Assembly: GCF_040675875.1 (NCBI RefSeq)
Contig: NZ_JBEGII010000001.1
Span: 2,790,001-2,854,000, forward strand
Reading direction: 5' to 3'
Origin: Microbacterium sp. LWO12-1.2
Lineage (GTDB): Bacteria > Actinomycetota > Actinomycetes > Actinomycetales > Microbacteriaceae
Length of the DNA: 64,000 nucleotides
In this document: positions 8,708 to 16,348 of the stretch, piece after piece
How the letters are laid out: every line of letters begins with the position of its first letter
Position numbering within the stretch: position 1 is the stretch's first letter
Position numbers and translations under genes: made by a program
Notes under the pieces: generated by a model
Told to the model about the DNA's origin: nothing
Seen by the model: the letters and a program-made list of their open reading frames with translations, nothing else
Databases searched by the model: none

Positions 8708-8749
8708 TTCGTTCGCTACTGTGGTCACGTCGCCTCCGGACCTCCGCCT

Positions 8750-8781
8750 GTCATCGGAGCCGGCGCGCCCGCCCCGATGAC
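8750..8781 (+). promoter_or_regulatory. Stem-loop just before the LacI ribosome site
   Basis: GTCATCGG (8750-8757) pairs with CCGATGAC (8774-8781). The loop contains the palindrome GGCGCGCC (8762-8769). The hairpin ends a few bases before AAGGAG of the regulator gene, so it could affect translation or act as an attenuator. Its function is an inference. Confidence 0.45.
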
Positions 8782-8793
8782 GAAGGAGTATCG

Positions 8794-9795
8794 ATGCCCG
8801 CCAGCGTCAAAGATGTCGCCGCGCTCGCCGGGGTCTCCTCCTCGACCGTGTCGAACTACCTCAACCACCCGCACGTGCTGGGTGCGGCCAGCAGGGAGCG
8901 CGTGCGCTCCGCGATCGAACAGCTCGGCTACGTGCCCAACGAGTCGGCCCGCCAGCTGCGCGCCGGCTCCAGCAAGGCACTCGCACTGATCCTTCTCGAC
9001 GCGTGGCTGCCGTACTTCCACGACCTCTCCCGCGGGGTCGAGGACGTCACCCGCGAGGGCGGCTGGTCGCTGTTCTTCAGCAACAGCAACCGCGACAGCG
9101 CGCAGGAACGGCGCAACATCGAGATGTTCGAGGCGCACCGGGTGCAGGGCATCGTCATCTACCCGCTCGACGATGTGGTGCCGCAGCTCGAGCGCCTCGC
9201 CGACCGCGGCATCCGCTCTGTGGTCGTCGGTCCGATCCAGCCCTCGTCGAAGGTGGCGTCCGTGCTGTTCGACGACGTCGGCGGTGGACGTCTCGCGGGC
9301 GAGCACCTGCTGTCGGTCGGGCGACGACGGCTCCTGTTCCTCGGCAACCCGACCGTGAGCCAGTCGAACGACCGGCTGCAGGGGCTGCGGGAGGCTGTCG
9401 CCGGCACCGACGCGTCGATCACGGTGCTCGACGTGGAGCACCTCATCACGGAGGACGGGCTGCGGGCCGCCGAGCAGATCGTGGCGATGGCACCCGACGA
9501 CCGCCCCGATGCCGTGTTCGCCGCGAACGACATGGTGGCCACCGGCGTGCTCACGCAGCTCATGCGTCACGGCATCCGTGTTCCGGAGGACATCGCTCTC
9601 GTCGGCTTCGACGATGTGGACCAGGCGCACCAGAGCGTGGTGCCGCTGACCAGTGTGCGCCAGCCCGGCTACGCGATCGGCCGCGCGGCCGGAGCCGCAC
9701 TGCTGGAACAGCTCGCCGATCCGAGCGCACCCCCGCCCGCTCCGACGCCGTTCTCGGCCGAACTCGTGGTGCGCGAGTCGACCGTCGGCCGCTGA
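8794..9795 (+). CDS. LacI-family transcriptional regulator
   Basis: 333 residues. The start ATG at 8794 has AAGGAG seven bases upstream. Residues 1-60 hold the LacI helix-turn-helix and hinge (VKDVAALAGVSSSTVSNYLN, then RVRSAIEQLGYVPNESARQLR). The rest is the periplasmic-binding-like effector domain, with the typical AVFAANDMVATGVL and IALVGFDDVDQAH segments. It probably represses the divergent isomerase and itself through the two palindromes at 8627 and 8694. The effector is probably a sugar made or used by the isomerase (inference). Confidence 0.93.
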   Translation: MPASVKDVAALAGVSSSTVSNYLNHPHVLGAASRERVRSAIEQLGYVPNESARQLRAGSSKALALILLDAWLPYFHDLSRGVEDVTREGGWSLFFSNSNRDSAQERRNIEMFEAHRVQGIVIYPLDDVVPQLERLADRGIRSVVVGPIQPSSKVASVLFDDVGGGRLAGEHLLSVGRRRLLFLGNPTVSQSNDRLQGLREAVAGTDASITVLDVEHLITEDGLRAAEQIVAMAPDDRPDAVFAANDMVATGVLTQLMRHGIRVPEDIALVGFDDVDQAHQSVVPLTSVRQPGYAIGRAAGAALLEQLADPSAPPPAPTPFSAELVVRESTVGR

Positions 9796-9820
9796 GCACG
9801 CCGAGTTGCCCGGCCCTCGC

Positions 9821-9949
9821 GTTCACAACTCAGGAAGAACCGCCGTCGAAACCGGCTCCACGGTCAGATCCGGACCGAATGCGGCCGATTATCCGGAGTT
9901 GTGAGCAGGGCGCCCGCCCGGCCCCGCCCGTACGTCCTGAGTTGTGAAC
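9821..9949. repeat. Extragenic repeat bounded by GTTCACAACTCAGGA, copy 1
   Basis: A perfect 15-bp inverted repeat, GTTCACAACTCAGGA (9821-9835) and its complement (9935-9949), encloses 99 bases. A further related box, GGAGTTGTGAGC, lies inside at 9895-9906. It fills the gap between two convergent genes. A second copy with the same ends is at 20557-20654. Confidence 0.75.
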
Positions 9950-9966
9950 ACCCACACCGCCAGCAC

Positions 9967-10386
9967 TCAGGCCGAGGCGTGCCCCACGACCCCCTTGCGC
10001 AGCAGCGCGTTGCCGTATTTGCGGGTCTCGCCCGTGCGCACCATCAGGTACGCGCTCTTCGCGACCTCGTAGTACGCGAAGCGCTCGACGAAGCGGGTCG
10101 TGTCGAGCGTGGTTCCCGCCGCCGCCATGAGCTCGTGCTGCACGTCGAGCACCGCGCCGTCAGCCGAGGTCATCAGGTCGATGCCCGGCGCATCGTCGAG
10201 AGGCAACACACTGCGGATCGCGGCCACCACCTCCGGCGTCGTGGTGCCGGGCAGGTCGATCACACGTGCACCCAGAGCCCAGGCCGGGAAGTGCGCGTCG
10301 GCGATCACGACGGCGTCGGAGTGCCCCATCCGGTCGAGGTGCAGCAGCAGCTCGCCCGTGAGCAGCGGGTTGATTCCTTCGAGCAC
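9967..10386 (-). CDS. fucU: RbsD/FucU-family sugar mutarotase, probably L-fucose mutarotase
   Basis: 139 residues, the normal length of FucU. The N-terminus INPLLTGELLLHLDRMGHSDAVVIADAHFPA carries the catalytic His of the family (GHSD) and the conserved Asp (ADAHFP). The Tyr/Asn-rich C-terminus with RKYGNALLRKGV matches FucU better than RbsD. It speeds interconversion of alpha and beta anomers of the incoming sugar. It is the last gene of the operon starting with fuconate dehydratase, 36 bases after the aldo-keto reductase, which supports the L-fucose assignment. Confidence 0.88.
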   Translation of the reverse strand: MLEGINPLLTGELLLHLDRMGHSDAVVIADAHFPAWALGARVIDLPGTTTPEVVAAIRSVLPLDDAPGIDLMTSADGAVLDVQHELMAAAGTTLDTTRFVERFAYYEVAKSAYLMVRTGETRKYGNALLRKGVVGHASA

Positions 10387-10422
10387 GGCGGCTCCTCTCG
10401 GTCGGGTGGGTGAGGCTGCGCG

Positions 10423-11403
10423 TCAGACCGCGGGGATGAGTCCTTCAGCGGCCAGGTCCTGCCACAGCGCAGCGGGGATCTCGAGTGCCGCGTACTCGGC
10501 ATTCTGCACCAGCTGTGCGGGGCGGCTGCCACCGACGACCACCGACTGCACCTCGGCGGCCTGCAGCGGGAACTGGATCGCCGCCGCCGGCAGTGGCACG
10601 CCGTGCGCCGCGCACACCGCGGCGATGCGCACCAGCCGGTCCCACAGCTCATCGGGCAGCTGGCCGTATTCGTAGCGCCCGTCGCGGCGCGGCTCGTTCG
10701 AGGCGAGCAGTCCGGAGTTGAAGACGGACGCCGCGACGATCCCGGTGCCGGTCTCCCGGCAGGCCGGCAGCACGTCGACCGCGGCCGGTTGCTCGAGCAG
10801 GGTGTACCGGCCGGCGACCATGATCAGGTCGAGGTCGGCCGAGCGCACGGCCGCGGCGAGCGCCTCCGACACCATCGAGCCGATGCCGATCGCGGTCACG
10901 CCGCCTTCGTCACGGAGCTGCTGCATCGCCGGCAGCGCTTCGGCGAGCGCGAGGTCGAGGTCGTGTCGCTCCGGGTCGTGCAGATAGAGCAGGTCGATGC
11001 GCTCGATGCCCAGCCTCTCTCGCGACTCATCCACGCTGGCCCGGATGCCGTCGGCCGAGAAGTCCCATACGCGCTGCAGGTCGTCCGGCACGTGGAAGTC
11101 GTTCGCGGTGTCGAGGCCGCCGGAGCGCTCCGGGTTCGGCCGCAGCAGGCGCCCTGCCTTGGTCGACAGCACGTACTCCTCACGGGGCTTGGTCTGCAGG
11201 AAGGCGCCGAGCCGACGCTCGGACAGACCGAGTCCGTAGTGCGGCGCGGTGTCGTAGTAGCGGATGCCGCTCTCCCACGCGGCGTCCAGCACGGCCCAGG
11301 CCTCGTCGTCACTGAGGGGGCGGAACAGGTTGCCGACGTTCGCGGCGCCGTATCCGAGCGCCGGGATGCGGAGGCGGGGCGTGCCGGGCTCAGGCGACGA
11401 CAT
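10423..11403 (-). CDS. Aldo/keto reductase, probable L-fucose dehydrogenase
   Basis: 326 residues, (beta/alpha)8 barrel. The catalytic tetrad is visible: Asp and Tyr in [11 protein letters not shown], Lys in VLSTKAG and His in LYLHDPE. The C-terminal NAD(P)-binding segment [12 protein letters not shown] is also present. Its start overlaps the end of the dehydratase gene by 14 bases, so it is co-transcribed with it. In the oxidative L-fucose route the first step (fucose to fuconolactone) is often done by an enzyme of this family, and no other candidate lies in the cluster. That role is inferred from context. Confidence 0.85.
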   Translation of the reverse strand: MSSPEPGTPRLRIPALGYGAANVGNLFRPLSDDEAWAVLDAAWESGIRYYDTAPHYGLGLSERRLGAFLQTKPREEYVLSTKAGRLLRPNPERSGGLDTANDFHVPDDLQRVWDFSADGIRASVDESRERLGIERIDLLYLHDPERHDLDLALAEALPAMQQLRDEGGVTAIGIGSMVSEALAAAVRSADLDLIMVAGRYTLLEQPAAVDVLPACRETGTGIVAASVFNSGLLASNEPRRDGRYEYGQLPDELWDRLVRIAAVCAAHGVPLPAAAIQFPLQAAEVQSVVVGGSRPAQLVQNAEYAALEIPAALWQDLAAEGLIPAV

Positions 11404-12685
11404 GTGCGCCCGTCCACGTGTAGGTGGCGATGCTCTCGGCTTTCATCTCCATGCTCGTGCCCGGCGCGGTCGGCGCCATGTAGGAGCCGCCACGGATGTC
11501 GGTGGGTACGACGAAGTGCTCGTGCAGGTGGTCGACGAACTCGATCATGCGGCCTTCGCGCGTGCCGGTGACGGCGACGAAGTCGAACATCGACAGGTGC
11601 TGCACGGCTTCGCACAGGCCGACACCGCCGGCGTGCGGGCAGACCGGCACCCCGAACTTCGCGGCGAGCAGCAGGTTGGCGATGTTCTCGTTCACGCCGG
11701 CCACGCGCACTGCGTCGATCTGCATGACCGAGATGGCGTCCGCCTGCAGCAGCTGCTTGAAGATGACACGGTTCTGCGCGTGCTCACCGGTCGCGACGCG
11801 GATCGGCGCGATACCTCTGGCGATCTCGGCGTGGCCGAGCACGTCGTCTGGACTGGTGGGCTCCTCGATCCAGGCGGGGTGGAACTCGGCGAGCGCGTTC
11901 ACCCACTCGATCGCCTCCGACACCTCCCAGCGCTGGTTCGCGTCGATCGCGATCGGGAAGTCGGGGCCGCACACCTCGCGCGCCTTGCGGAAACGGCGGA
12001 TGTCGTCGTCGAGGTCGGCGCCCACCTTCAGCTTGATCTGCGTGAAACCGTCGGCCATGGCCTCGCGGGCGAGGCGTTCGAGCTTCTCGTCGGAGTAGCC
12101 CAGCCAGCCGGGGCTCGTGGTGTAGCCGGGGTATCCGGTGGCGAGCAGTTCCTGCTCGCGCGCGGCGCGGCCGGGTTCGGCGGCGCGCAGGATCTCGAGC
12201 GCATCCTCGCGGGTCAGAGCGTTGGTGAGGTAGCGGAAGTCGACCAGGTCGACGAGCTCCTCCGGCGTCATGCGGGCGAGGAGCTGCCACAGCGGCAGGC
12301 CGGCGCGCTTGGCCTTGATGTCCCACAGCGCGTTGATGACCGCGCCGATCGCCATGTGCATGACGCCCTTCTCGGGGCCGAGCCAGCGCAGTTGCGAGTC
12401 GCCGATGATGTCACGGAACGTACCGCCCATGTCATCCAGCAGCGGCTCGATCTCGCGTCCGACCAGGTGCCCGGCCAGCGCGTCGATCGCCGCGACCTGC
12501 ACGTCGTTGCCGCGGCCGATCGTGAAGACGAACGCGTGGCCCTCCACGTCGTCGGCGGCATCGGTGCGCACCACGACGTAGGCAGCGGAGTAGTCAGGGT
12601 CGGGGTTCATTGCATCCGAGCCGTCGAGACTGAGCGACGTGGGGAAGCGGATGTCGGTGGTGTCGAGTGCGACGATACGGCTCAC
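11390..12685 (-). CDS. L-fuconate dehydratase (enolase superfamily)
   Basis: About 431 residues from a GTG at 12685, which has GGAGAGG six bases upstream; an ATG at 12700 would add five residues. Enolase-superfamily residues are visible: Lys in QIKLKVGAD, Asp in IAIDANQRW, Glu in [10 protein letters not shown], Glu in ATGEHAQN and His in [10 protein letters not shown]. The N-terminus ([29 protein letters not shown]) is distinctive for fuconate dehydratases. The enzyme removes water from L-fuconate to give 2-keto-3-deoxy-L-fuconate. It leads the minus-strand operon (dehydratase, aldo-keto reductase, FucU) and shares a divergent promoter with the FAH-family gene. Confidence 0.92.
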   Translation of the reverse strand: MSRIVALDTTDIRFPTSLSLDGSDAMNPDPDYSAAYVVVRTDAADDVEGHAFVFTIGRGNDVQVAAIDALAGHLVGREIEPLLDDMGGTFRDIIGDSQLRWLGPEKGVMHMAIGAVINALWDIKAKRAGLPLWQLLARMTPEELVDLVDFRYLTNALTREDALEILRAAEPGRAAREQELLATGYPGYTTSPGWLGYSDEKLERLAREAMADGFTQIKLKVGADLDDDIRRFRKAREVCGPDFPIAIDANQRWEVSEAIEWVNALAEFHPAWIEEPTSPDDVLGHAEIARGIAPIRVATGEHAQNRVIFKQLLQADAISVMQIDAVRVAGVNENIANLLLAAKFGVPVCPHAGGVGLCEAVQHLSMFDFVAVTGTREGRMIEFVDHLHEHFVVPTDIRGGSYMAPTAPGTSMEMKAESIATYTWTGAHVVA

Positions 12686-12699
12686 GGGGTTCCTCTCCA

Positions 12700-12720
12700 T
12701 GCACGGAGAAATCCCGTGCA
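12700..12720. promoter_or_regulatory. Inverted repeat in the fuconate dehydratase leader
   Basis: TGCACGG (12700-12706) and CCGTGCA (12714-12720) form a seven-base inverted repeat with a seven-base spacer. It lies between the minus-strand -10 box and the ribosome site of the dehydratase gene. It could be a second regulator site or an mRNA hairpin. Confidence 0.45.
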
Positions 12721-12726
12721 GACCTC

Positions 12727-12760
12727 TTGGAGTGTAAACATCCGATGTCTATACTGTCAA
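12727..12760. promoter_or_regulatory. Overlapping divergent promoters sharing one GntR/FCD operator
   Basis: Plus strand: TTGGAG (12727-12732), 17 bp, TATACT (12750-12755), serving the FAH gene. Minus strand: TTGACA (12760-12755), 17 bp, TTACAC (12737-12732), serving fuconate dehydratase. The perfect palindrome ACATC-C-GATGT (12738-12748) lies in the spacer of both, so one bound regulator could block both directions. The same 11-mer recurs at 12891-12901 inside the FAH gene. Confidence 0.75.
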
Positions 12761-12806
12761 CGACACAGGCCGTCGCACGACGGCTCCCCGACGAATCAGG
12801 AGAATC

Positions 12807-13667
12807 ATGAAGTTCGCGCGGCTTGGCGACCCAGGGACCGAGATCCCCGTCCTCATCGAGGGCGACCGCCACCTCGACCTCCGCTCCCTGACATCCGATG
12901 TAGACGGTGACTTCCTCGCCGGCGACTTCCGCGCTCGCATCGCCGCAGCGCTGGCCGCCGACGAGCTCCCCGAGCTCGAGGATGCCGCCTCCCTCCGCAT
13001 CGGTGCACCGATCGCCCGGCCGAGCGCCGTGATCTGCATCGGCATGAACTATGCGGCCCACGCGGCCGAATCGGGCTCGGAGCCGCCGACCATCCCGATC
13101 ATCTTCTTGAAGACCCCGAACACGGTCACAGGCCCCAACGATGCGGTCACGATCCCGCGCGGCAGCGAGAAGACGGACTGGGAGGTCGAGCTCGGCATCG
13201 TGATCGGCGCCCGCGCCTCCTATCTGGACTCCCCCGAGGAGTCCCTCGCTCACGTCGCCGGTTTCGTCGCCGCCAACGACGTCTCCGAGCGCGCCTTCCA
13301 GATCGAGGTGTCCGGCGGCCAGTGGTCGAAGGGCAAGATCGCTCCGGGCTTCAACCCGACCGGTCCGTGGCTGGTCACCCCCGACGAGGTGGACCACCAC
13401 TCCCTCGGTCTGCGCAGCTTCGTGAACGGCGAGCCCCGGCAGGACTCGAACACGAGCGACATGATCTTCTCGGTCGAACACATCGTGCACCACCTGTCGC
13501 AGTACGTGACCCTGGAGCCTGGCGACCTCATCCTCACCGGCACGCCGCAGGGCGTGGCCCTGTCGGGCAAATATCCCTACCTCGCCTCCGGCGATGTGGT
13601 CGAGATCGAGATCGACGGCCTCGGCCGTCAGCGCCAGGACTTCGTGGCATGGGAGGCACAGAGATGA
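12807..13667 (+). CDS. Fumarylacetoacetate-hydrolase family, probable 2,4-diketo-3-deoxy-L-fuconate hydrolase
   Basis: 286 residues. The FAH fold is shown by VICIGMNYAAHAAE, the metal-binding WEVELGIVIG, FVAANDVSERAFQ and the C-terminal ILTGTPQGVAL. In the non-phosphorylative L-fucose pathway this hydrolase splits 2,4-diketo-3-deoxy-L-fuconate into pyruvate and L-lactate. The gene pair with the SDR immediately downstream (ATGA overlap) is the usual arrangement. AGGAGAATC precedes the ATG. The gene contains a second copy of the regulator palindrome 85 bases into the coding sequence, possibly an auxiliary operator. Confidence 0.9.
   Translation: MKFARLGDPGTEIPVLIEGDRHLDLRSLTSDVDGDFLAGDFRARIAAALAADELPELEDAASLRIGAPIARPSAVICIGMNYAAHAAESGSEPPTIPIIFLKTPNTVTGPNDAVTIPRGSEKTDWEVELGIVIGARASYLDSPEESLAHVAGFVAANDVSERAFQIEVSGGQWSKGKIAPGFNPTGPWLVTPDEVDHHSLGLRSFVNGEPRQDSNTSDMIFSVEHIVHHLSQYVTLEPGDLILTGTPQGVALSGKYPYLASGDVVEIEIDGLGRQRQDFVAWEAQR
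12891..12901. promoter_or_regulatory. Intragenic copy of the ACATCCGATGT palindrome
   Basis: An exact repeat of the 11-bp palindrome at 12738-12748, 153 bp downstream and within the FAH coding sequence. It may be an auxiliary site for the FCD-GntR regulator; chance cannot be excluded. Confidence 0.4.
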
Positions 13668-14452
13668 CCGACGACAACGCGGTTGCTGAGCCCGTCGAAG
13701 CACGGGCACCGCTGGACGGACTCGTCGCGATCGTCACGGGCGGAGCATCCGGACTCGGCGCCGCGATCGCGCAGCGCCTCCACGACGACGGCGCACAGAT
13801 CGCCGTGCTCGACCGCGACACCACCCACGCGGATGAGAAGTTCGCCGCCTTCACCGCCGACGTCTCCGACCGCGGCAGCGTCGAGGCCGCCGTCGCGGCG
13901 GTCGCCGAGCAGTTCGGGCGTATCGACATCGTCGTCAACAACGCCGGCGTCGGCGCGCAGGGTGACATCGCCGCGAACGACGACGACGAGTGGGCGCGCG
14001 TGCTGTCGATCAACGTCACCGGCATCGCCCGCGTGACGGCAGCGGCGCTGCCGTGGTTGCGCACGTCCCCGGCCGCGGCGATCTGCAACACGGCATCCAT
14101 CGCCTCCACGACCGGACTCCCGCAGCGCGCCCTGTACAGCGCGTCGAAGGGAGCCGTGTCGGCGCTCACCCGTGCGATGGCCACGGATCACCTGCGCGAG
14201 GGCATCCGCGTCAACTCCGTGAATCCGGGCACCGCCGACACCCCGTGGGTCGGACGCCTGCTGGACTCGGCCACTGACCCGGCCGCCGAGCGCGCCGCAC
14301 TGGCCGCTCGCCAGCCGCACGGTCGTCTGGTGAGCCCGAGCGAAGTCGCCGGCGCCGTCGCCTACCTGGTGTCACCGGCATCCGGTTCGACGACCGGCAC
14401 CTTCATCGAGGTCGACGGCGGTATGGCGTCGCTGCGACCGCGCCCGGAGTAG
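13664..14452 (+). CDS. SDR dehydrogenase, probable 2-keto-3-deoxy-L-fuconate dehydrogenase
   Basis: 262 residues of the classical short-chain dehydrogenase family. The cofactor motif is TGGASGLG, followed by NNAG (in VVNNAGVG), the catalytic Ser of NTASIASTTG, and YSASK (Tyr and Lys). It ends with the usual C-terminal TGTFIEVDGGM. It overlaps the FAH gene by ATGA and would supply its 2,4-diketo substrate. An N-terminal extension contains a copy of the dispersed CTGAGCCCGTCGAAG repeat (13686-13701), read as AEPVEA. It is followed by a strong terminator. Confidence 0.9.
   Translation: MTDDNAVAEPVEARAPLDGLVAIVTGGASGLGAAIAQRLHDDGAQIAVLDRDTTHADEKFAAFTADVSDRGSVEAAVAAVAEQFGRIDIVVNNAGVGAQGDIAANDDDEWARVLSINVTGIARVTAAALPWLRTSPAAAICNTASIASTTGLPQRALYSASKGAVSALTRAMATDHLREGIRVNSVNPGTADTPWVGRLLDSATDPAAERAALAARQPHGRLVSPSEVAGAVAYLVSPASGSTTGTFIEVDGGMASLRPRPE
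13686..13701 (+). repeat. Dispersed TGAGCC(T/C)GTCGAAG repeat, copy A, inside the SDR gene
   Basis: CTGAGCCCGTCGAAGC lies in the variable N-terminus of the SDR. It is read in frame as AEPVEA. Related copies are at 20524, 31289 and 53347. Confidence 0.7.
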
Positions 14453-14470
14453 TCGCCGCCGACGGTTCCC

Positions 14471-14518
14471 GTCGCGAAGAGGCACCCGTTTCTCACGAGA
14501 TGGGTGCTTTTTCGCGAC
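14471..14518. terminator. Bidirectional terminator between SDR and fuconolactonase genes
   Basis: Nested stems: GTCGCGAA (14471-14478) with TTCGCGAC (14511-14518), and GCACCC (14482-14487) with GGGTGC (14502-14507). The inner stem is followed by a run of five T. It serves the convergent SDR and amidohydrolase genes. Confidence 0.85.
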
Positions 14519-14539
14519 CGGGGCGGATGCGGCAGGGGC

Positions 14540-15508
14540 TCAGCCGCGGAGCCACCCCAGGATGCCGCGGCGGCGCGGAGCCGGGTCGGTGAAGACCGTC
14601 GGCCGCGCGTCCGTGCGATAGAAGCCCTCTGCGTTGGCCCACATGATCGCGTCGACGTCATGCCCTCGGCGCTCGGCCCACGCGGCGACGGCATCCGCCC
14701 AGCGCGTCCGTGCCGTGTACTGATACGCGGGCGAACCGTCGGCCGGGGCGTGCGGGTCACCGTCCTCCGCAGGGCCGATGACCGACACCGGCCAGTCGCT
14801 CCCCCACATCAGCCGCTCCGGGCCGAAGGCGTCGGCCGCGGCGTCGAGGAAAGGCTCCAGCTGGGCGGCATCCCAGTCGCCGCCGGCCTCGCCGGGCAGA
14901 CCGGAGAGCTTGCAGTACACCTCCGGATGCCGCGCCAGCTCGTCGAGGTCGCGCACCCACTCCGCGGTCGGCACGAGCGGAGCGTTCGCCGTTCCCACTG
15001 CGGGCTTTCCGATGTGGTCGAGCACCATGCGCAGCTCGGGGATCGCCCCGGCCAGACGGGCGATCTCGGGCAGCTGCTCGGAGCGGACGCACGCGTCGAA
15101 GCTCCAGCCGCGGTGCGCGAGCTCGCGCGCACCGGTGACGAATGCGGCGGAGACGGCCAATCCGTCGGGCTCGCCCTGCAGGTTGTGCCGCACTCCGACG
15201 ACGAGCGGCTCGGCGGCGAGACCGTCGAGATGGGCGACGGTGTCGGATCCGCGATCGAGCCGCGCTCCGGCCACGATCCCGACGATGCCGAGAGACTCGG
15301 CCATCGTCGTCACCCAGTGCACCTCGTCGAGGAAGCGATCCTCCACCGTCTCGGCCTGCACGAAGATCGCCTTCTCGGTCGCGGCATGCTCCAGCCGGGC
15401 GTGCTCCAGTTCGGTGTCGGCGAAGCGGAATGCGAGCGGACCCTCCAGCCAGTCGTACTCGAGAAGCTCCGGATCCCAGAGGTGCAGATGTGAATCGAGA
15501 ACGCGCAT
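14540..15508 (-). CDS. Amidohydrolase-2 family lactonase, probable L-fucono-1,5-lactonase
   Basis: 322 residues from the ATG at 15508, with AGGATGG upstream. The metal site is visible as DSHLHLWDP (HxH) at the N-terminus, His in VLDHIGKP and Asp in MWGSDWPV. Length and motifs fit sugar lactonases of the amidohydrolase 2 family, which open L-fuconolactone to L-fuconate. It lies between the SDR (convergent) and the GntR regulator (divergent). The operator at 15527-15539 lies immediately upstream, so it is probably in the same regulon. Substrate assignment rests on the surrounding pathway. Confidence 0.88.
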   Translation of the reverse strand: MRVLDSHLHLWDPELLEYDWLEGPLAFRFADTELEHARLEHAATEKAIFVQAETVEDRFLDEVHWVTTMAESLGIVGIVAGARLDRGSDTVAHLDGLAAEPLVVGVRHNLQGEPDGLAVSAAFVTGARELAHRGWSFDACVRSEQLPEIARLAGAIPELRMVLDHIGKPAVGTANAPLVPTAEWVRDLDELARHPEVYCKLSGLPGEAGGDWDAAQLEPFLDAAADAFGPERLMWGSDWPVSVIGPAEDGDPHAPADGSPAYQYTARTRWADAVAAWAERRGHDVDAIMWANAEGFYRTDARPTVFTDPAPRRRGILGWLRG

Positions 15509-15526
15509 GCGACCATCCTGCCTCAG

Positions 15527-15548
15527 ACATCCGATCAATCGCTAGGAT
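15527..15548. promoter_or_regulatory. Operator and -10 box of the FCD-GntR gene
   Basis: ACATCCGATCAAT (15527-15539) differs from the importer site at 7579-7591 only at the central base. TAGGAT (15543-15548) is a -10 box six bases before the ATG, implying a leaderless, self-regulated mRNA. The same site lies 19 bases before the divergent lactonase start. Confidence 0.6.
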
Positions 15549-15554
15549 GACGCC

Positions 15555-16232
15555 ATGGCTGTCACAGACGATGCGATCGAGAAGATCAAGGCGATGATCG
15601 TGTCGGGCGAACTGGCACCCGGCGATCGGCTCCCACCGGAGAAGGAGCTGTCCGAGCGCCTCGGCCTCTCGCGCAACTCGATGCGCGAGGCCGTGAAGGC
15701 GCTCGAGGTCATCCGCATCCTCGATGTGCGCCGCGGAGACGGCACCTACGTGACGAGTCTGGAGCCGCACCTGCTGCTCGAGGCGATCTCGTTCGTGGTC
15801 GACATGCACGACGATGACTCGATGCTCGAGATCTTCGCCGTGCGACGGATGTTGGAATCGCAGGCCACCGGCCTCGCCGCGACCGTCGGCAGCGATGACG
15901 AGATCGCGGCGCTCGTGCAGGAGGTGGCGAACATCGACTCCTCGGTGAGCATCGAAGCGCTGGTCGAGCACGACATCCGCTTCCACCGCGAGATCGTGCG
16001 CATGGCGGGCAACTCCTACCTCGCGAGCCTGATCGAGCACCTGAGCAGCCAGACCGTCCGAGCACGCGTGTGGCGCGGACTCACCGAGGAGGGCGTGGTC
16101 GAGCGCACACTCTCTGAGCACCGCGCCATCGCCGATGCGATCGCGCTGCGCGACCCGTCGCTCGCGACCTCGCTCGCCACAGCCCACATCGCCGGCGTGG
16201 AGCGGTGGCTGCGGCAGGCGGCATCCGCCTAG
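15555..16232 (+). CDS. GntR-family regulator, FCD (FadR) type, probable L-fucose regulator
   Basis: 225 residues. The N-terminal winged helix includes LPPEKELSERLGLSRNSMREAVKAL. The C-terminal all-helical FCD domain carries the metal-binding His residues in IRFHREI, LSEHRAI and ATAHIAG. Regulators of this class bind sugar acids or other carboxylates and normally repress neighbouring catabolic genes. The palindromic motif with core ACATC(C/G)GAT at its own promoter, at the fuconate dehydratase/FAH promoter and at the importer promoter is the likely recognition site. The natural inducer would be L-fuconate or a later keto-acid (inference). Confidence 0.92.
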   Translation: MAVTDDAIEKIKAMIVSGELAPGDRLPPEKELSERLGLSRNSMREAVKALEVIRILDVRRGDGTYVTSLEPHLLLEAISFVVDMHDDDSMLEIFAVRRMLESQATGLAATVGSDDEIAALVQEVANIDSSVSIEALVEHDIRFHREIVRMAGNSYLASLIEHLSSQTVRARVWRGLTEEGVVERTLSEHRAIADAIALRDPSLATSLATAHIAGVERWLRQAASA

Positions 16233-16234
16233 CG

Positions 16235-16292
16235 CGAGGAGTCAGAACACGCCGCACCACGAACGCCCGGCACGGCGTGTCATGACCCCTCA
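16235..16292. repeat. 58-bp palindromic extragenic repeat, copy 1
   Basis: Arms GAGGAGTCAGAACACGCCG (16236-16254) and CGGCGTGTCATGACCCCTC (16273-16291) are complementary at 16 of 19 positions. It lies between two convergent genes. Copies 2 and 3 are at 27917 and 29817. Confidence 0.75.
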
Positions 16293-16348
16293 CCGCACAG
16301 GACACGGGCCGAGTGCCGAGCACGGAGTCGCGCCGGCGCCGAAACTCT

